From: Paucilactobacillus oligofermentans DSM 15707 = LMG 22743
GTDB lineage: Bacteria > Bacillota > Bacilli > Lactobacillales > Lactobacillaceae
Reading direction: 5' to 3'
DNA: 64,000 nt
Assembly: GCF_001434315.1 (NCBI RefSeq)
Contig: NZ_AZFE01000031.1
Span: forward strand, 1-64,000
The position numbers and the translations under genes are program-made. Positions 61,498 to 64,000 of the stretch are shown piece after piece; position 1 is the stretch's first letter; each line of letters opens with the position of its first letter. The notes under the pieces are model-generated. The model was not told the origin of the DNA. It ran no database searches and saw only the letters and a program-made list of their open reading frames with translations.

Positions 61498-61821
61498 CTA
61501 TTCATGAATGCCAAGCGCAACCTTAGCATAGCGTGTCATCATGCCCATATTCCAAGCTGGTTCCCAGACTAAATCAATTTGACATTCATTAACACCATCA
61601 ACTGAGATTGTGGCCTTAGTCACATTTTCATCTAACATATGTCCAAGTGGACAGCCCATGGTAGTTAATGTCATTGTAACGTGGCAAATTCCTTCAGATT
61701 CCTTTACCTGATAAATTAGACCTAAATTCACGATATCAATCCCTAATTCCGGATCAATAACTTCCTTTAATGATTCAAACACGTCACTTTCAATATTAGT
61801 TAATGTTTCTTGTTGTGGCAT
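61498..61821 (-). CDS. sufT: SufT / MIP18-family (DUF59) Fe-S assembly factor
   Basis: A 107-residue protein: VFESLKEVIDPELGIDIVNL (14-33) and TMTLTTMGCPLGHMLDE with the conserved Cys57 of DUF59 proteins. SufT helps mature Fe-S proteins under high demand. A longer frame to 61863 runs into sufB; the ATG at 61821 follows AGGAGGAGCC. It is 16 bp after sufB, the usual place for this gene in lactobacilli. Confidence 0.93.
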   Translation of the reverse strand: MPQQETLTNIESDVFESLKEVIDPELGIDIVNLGLIYQVKESEGICHVTMTLTTMGCPLGHMLDENVTKATISVDGVNECQIDLVWEPAWNMGMMTRYAKVALGIHE

Positions 61822-61837
61822 CTTTGGCTCCTCCTTT

Positions 61838-63227
61838 TTATCCGATTGATCCTTCCATTTCAAAACTAATTAGTCGATTTAATTCAACTGCATATTCCAT
61901 TGGTAGTTGTTTAGTAAATGGTTCCACAAATCCCATTACAATCATTTCAGTTGCTTTAGCTTCCGTAATGCCGCGACTCATCAAATAATATAGTTGTTCT
62001 TCAGAAATTTTAGAAACCTTGGCCTCATGTTCCATTGAGACATTGGCATTTGAGATTTCATTAAACGGAATCGTATCAGAAGAAGATTGATCATCCATAA
62101 TAATGGTGTCACATTCTACATGTGCTTTGGAGCCATCAGAATGTTTCCCGAAACGTACTGTTCCACGGTAATCAGTTGAACCACCCGTTCTTGATATCGA
62201 TTTGGAGACAATCGTACTTGAAGTATTTTTGGCATTATGAATCATCCGCGCCCCGGAATCTTGATGAATTCCATTACTAGCCACGGCTATTGAAAGCATC
62301 GTTCCGTGAGCACCCTCGCCGTTTAAATAAACTGAAGGATACTTCATCGTTACTTTTGATCCAAGATTACCATCAATCCATTCCATGGTTGCATTTTCAG
62401 CAGCTGCGGCACGCTTAGTCTCCAAACTATATACATTATCTGACCAATTCTGAATGGTCGTATAACGACAATAAGCATCTTTTTCAACGTTCACTTCAAC
62501 TACCGCAGCATGTAAACTATCTGATGAATAACTTGGTGCAGTACAACCCTCAACGTAATCAACTTTTGCCCCTTCTTCAACAATAATCAATGTACGTTCA
62601 AACTGACCAGAGTTTTCTGAATTAAGTCGAAAATAAGATTGAATTGGGGTTTTAGTTTCAACCCCTTTAGGTACGTAAATAAATGATCCCCCAGACCAGA
62701 CCGCTGCATTAAGTGCTGCAAATTTATTATCGGTTGGTTTCACTAATTTACCGAACCACTTTTTAAACAATTCTGGATATTCACGAAGTGCAGTATCAGA
62801 ATCTGTAAAAATAATCCCTAACTTAGCAAAATCATCTCGCATATTATGATAGACAACTTCTGATTCATATTGTGCAGACGACCCAGCTAAATAGTTCCGT
62901 TCTGCTTCAGGAACTCCCAAGCGATCAAACGTTTTTTTCAAATCTTCTGGTACATCATCCCAATCACGATACTTTTTATCAGTCATTTTTTGGTAATAGT
63001 GCATGTTTTTTAAATCAAGTTTTGATAAATCTGGACCATATGATGGCATTGGTAACTTTTTATAAGCTTTATATGCATGTAACCGATAATCCAGCATCCA
63101 CTTTGGTTCCTTCTTTTCCGCTGAAATTTCACGGACCGTCTCCTCAGTCAAACCTCTACCAGTAGAATACGCTGGCTGAATATCATCATGGAAACCAAAT
63201 TCGTAATCTTCATCTTTAATAACTTGA

Positions 63228-63244
<17 letters not shown>
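61838..63244 (-). CDS. sufB: Fe-S cluster assembly scaffold protein SufB
   Basis: A 468-residue component of the SufBCD scaffold. Landmarks are [20 protein letters not shown] near the start, the beta-helix core with [20 protein letters not shown] (conserved Cys) and [20 protein letters not shown], and the C-terminal [21 protein letters not shown] helix. The frame opens at 63262 but ATG at 63244 has the GGGGAAAG site. It overlaps the sufU end by 17 nt. SufC and SufD are expected beyond the right edge. Confidence 0.97.

Positions 63245-64000
<756 letters not shown>

Overview
The window is chromosomal DNA of a low-GC, AT-rich Gram-positive bacterium of the Lactobacillaceae. The evidence is the gene set (HPr/enzyme I, ClpE with CtsR boxes, SUF cluster of the sufS-sufU-sufB type, DUF1659/DUF2922 pair, DUF4828, DUF2975 with a YozG-type regulator, LafA/LafB glycolipid synthases, ECF S component) together with strong AAGGAGG-type ribosome binding sites and frequent TTG/GTG starts. 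I do not name a genus. No phage, insertion sequence, CRISPR array or plasmid function is visible.

Layout. 1-342: three tandem strong promoters and a leader that look like the control region of an rRNA operon running leftward off the window. 343-5.2 kb: ykuJ-like gene, an aminotransferase, and a glycolipid operon (lafA-lafB-flippase). 5.4-9.4 kb: ribose utilisation, rbsK-rpiA divergent from rbsD-MFS transporter, with paired operators and a cre site. 9.4-11.8 kb: ptsHI under a promoter carrying cre-like sites. 12-15.7 kb: clpE (CtsR regulated), an ECF S component, a MucBP-like protein. 15.7-42.4 kb: a surface and polysaccharide region, almost all on the minus strand. It has two secreted proteins with the same 21-residue repeats (a C39-like peptidase and a GH73 glucosaminidase), several polytopic GT-C-like proteins, prfC, an LCP ligase, tagD, and a polysaccharide locus (priming transferase, glf, flippase, DUF4422 protein, Wzz-like protein, Wzy polymerase, five glycosyltransferases). 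42.4-50.6 kb: recX, DUF1659/DUF2922, YihY, map, flavodoxin, gtrA, mnaA, adenine deaminase, a CPBP protease. 50.6-57 kb: small membrane and cell-surface proteins, a 32-residue microprotein, tRNA-Arg(CCU), a DEAD-box helicase, an oxidoreductase and a GH25-like protein lacking catalytic acids. 57-64 kb: gluconate kinase with an operator-like inverted repeat, a cysteine-motif two-component system, and the sufS-sufU-sufB-sufT cluster followed closely by an Rgg-like regulator.

How the parts fit. The polysaccharide locus appears to make a galactofuranose-containing surface polymer by the Wzx/Wzy route: the priming transferase loads undecaprenyl phosphate, the glycosyltransferases extend it, Wzx flips, Wzy polymerises, the Wzz-like protein sets length, and the LCP protein probably attaches the polymer to the wall. 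A second, scattered set (GT2 with membrane tail, GT-C protein, GtrA) looks like a three-component system that glycosylates surface polymers outside the cell. UDP-GlcNAc 2-epimerase and TagD supply ManNAc and CDP-glycerol precursors, and LafA/LafB supply the lipoteichoic acid anchor. The most interesting leads are a glycosyltransferase that seems to need an ATT start codon, the repeat domain shared by the two secreted proteins, the unannotated microprotein, the inactive-looking GH25 protein, and several operator-like palindromes in promoters.
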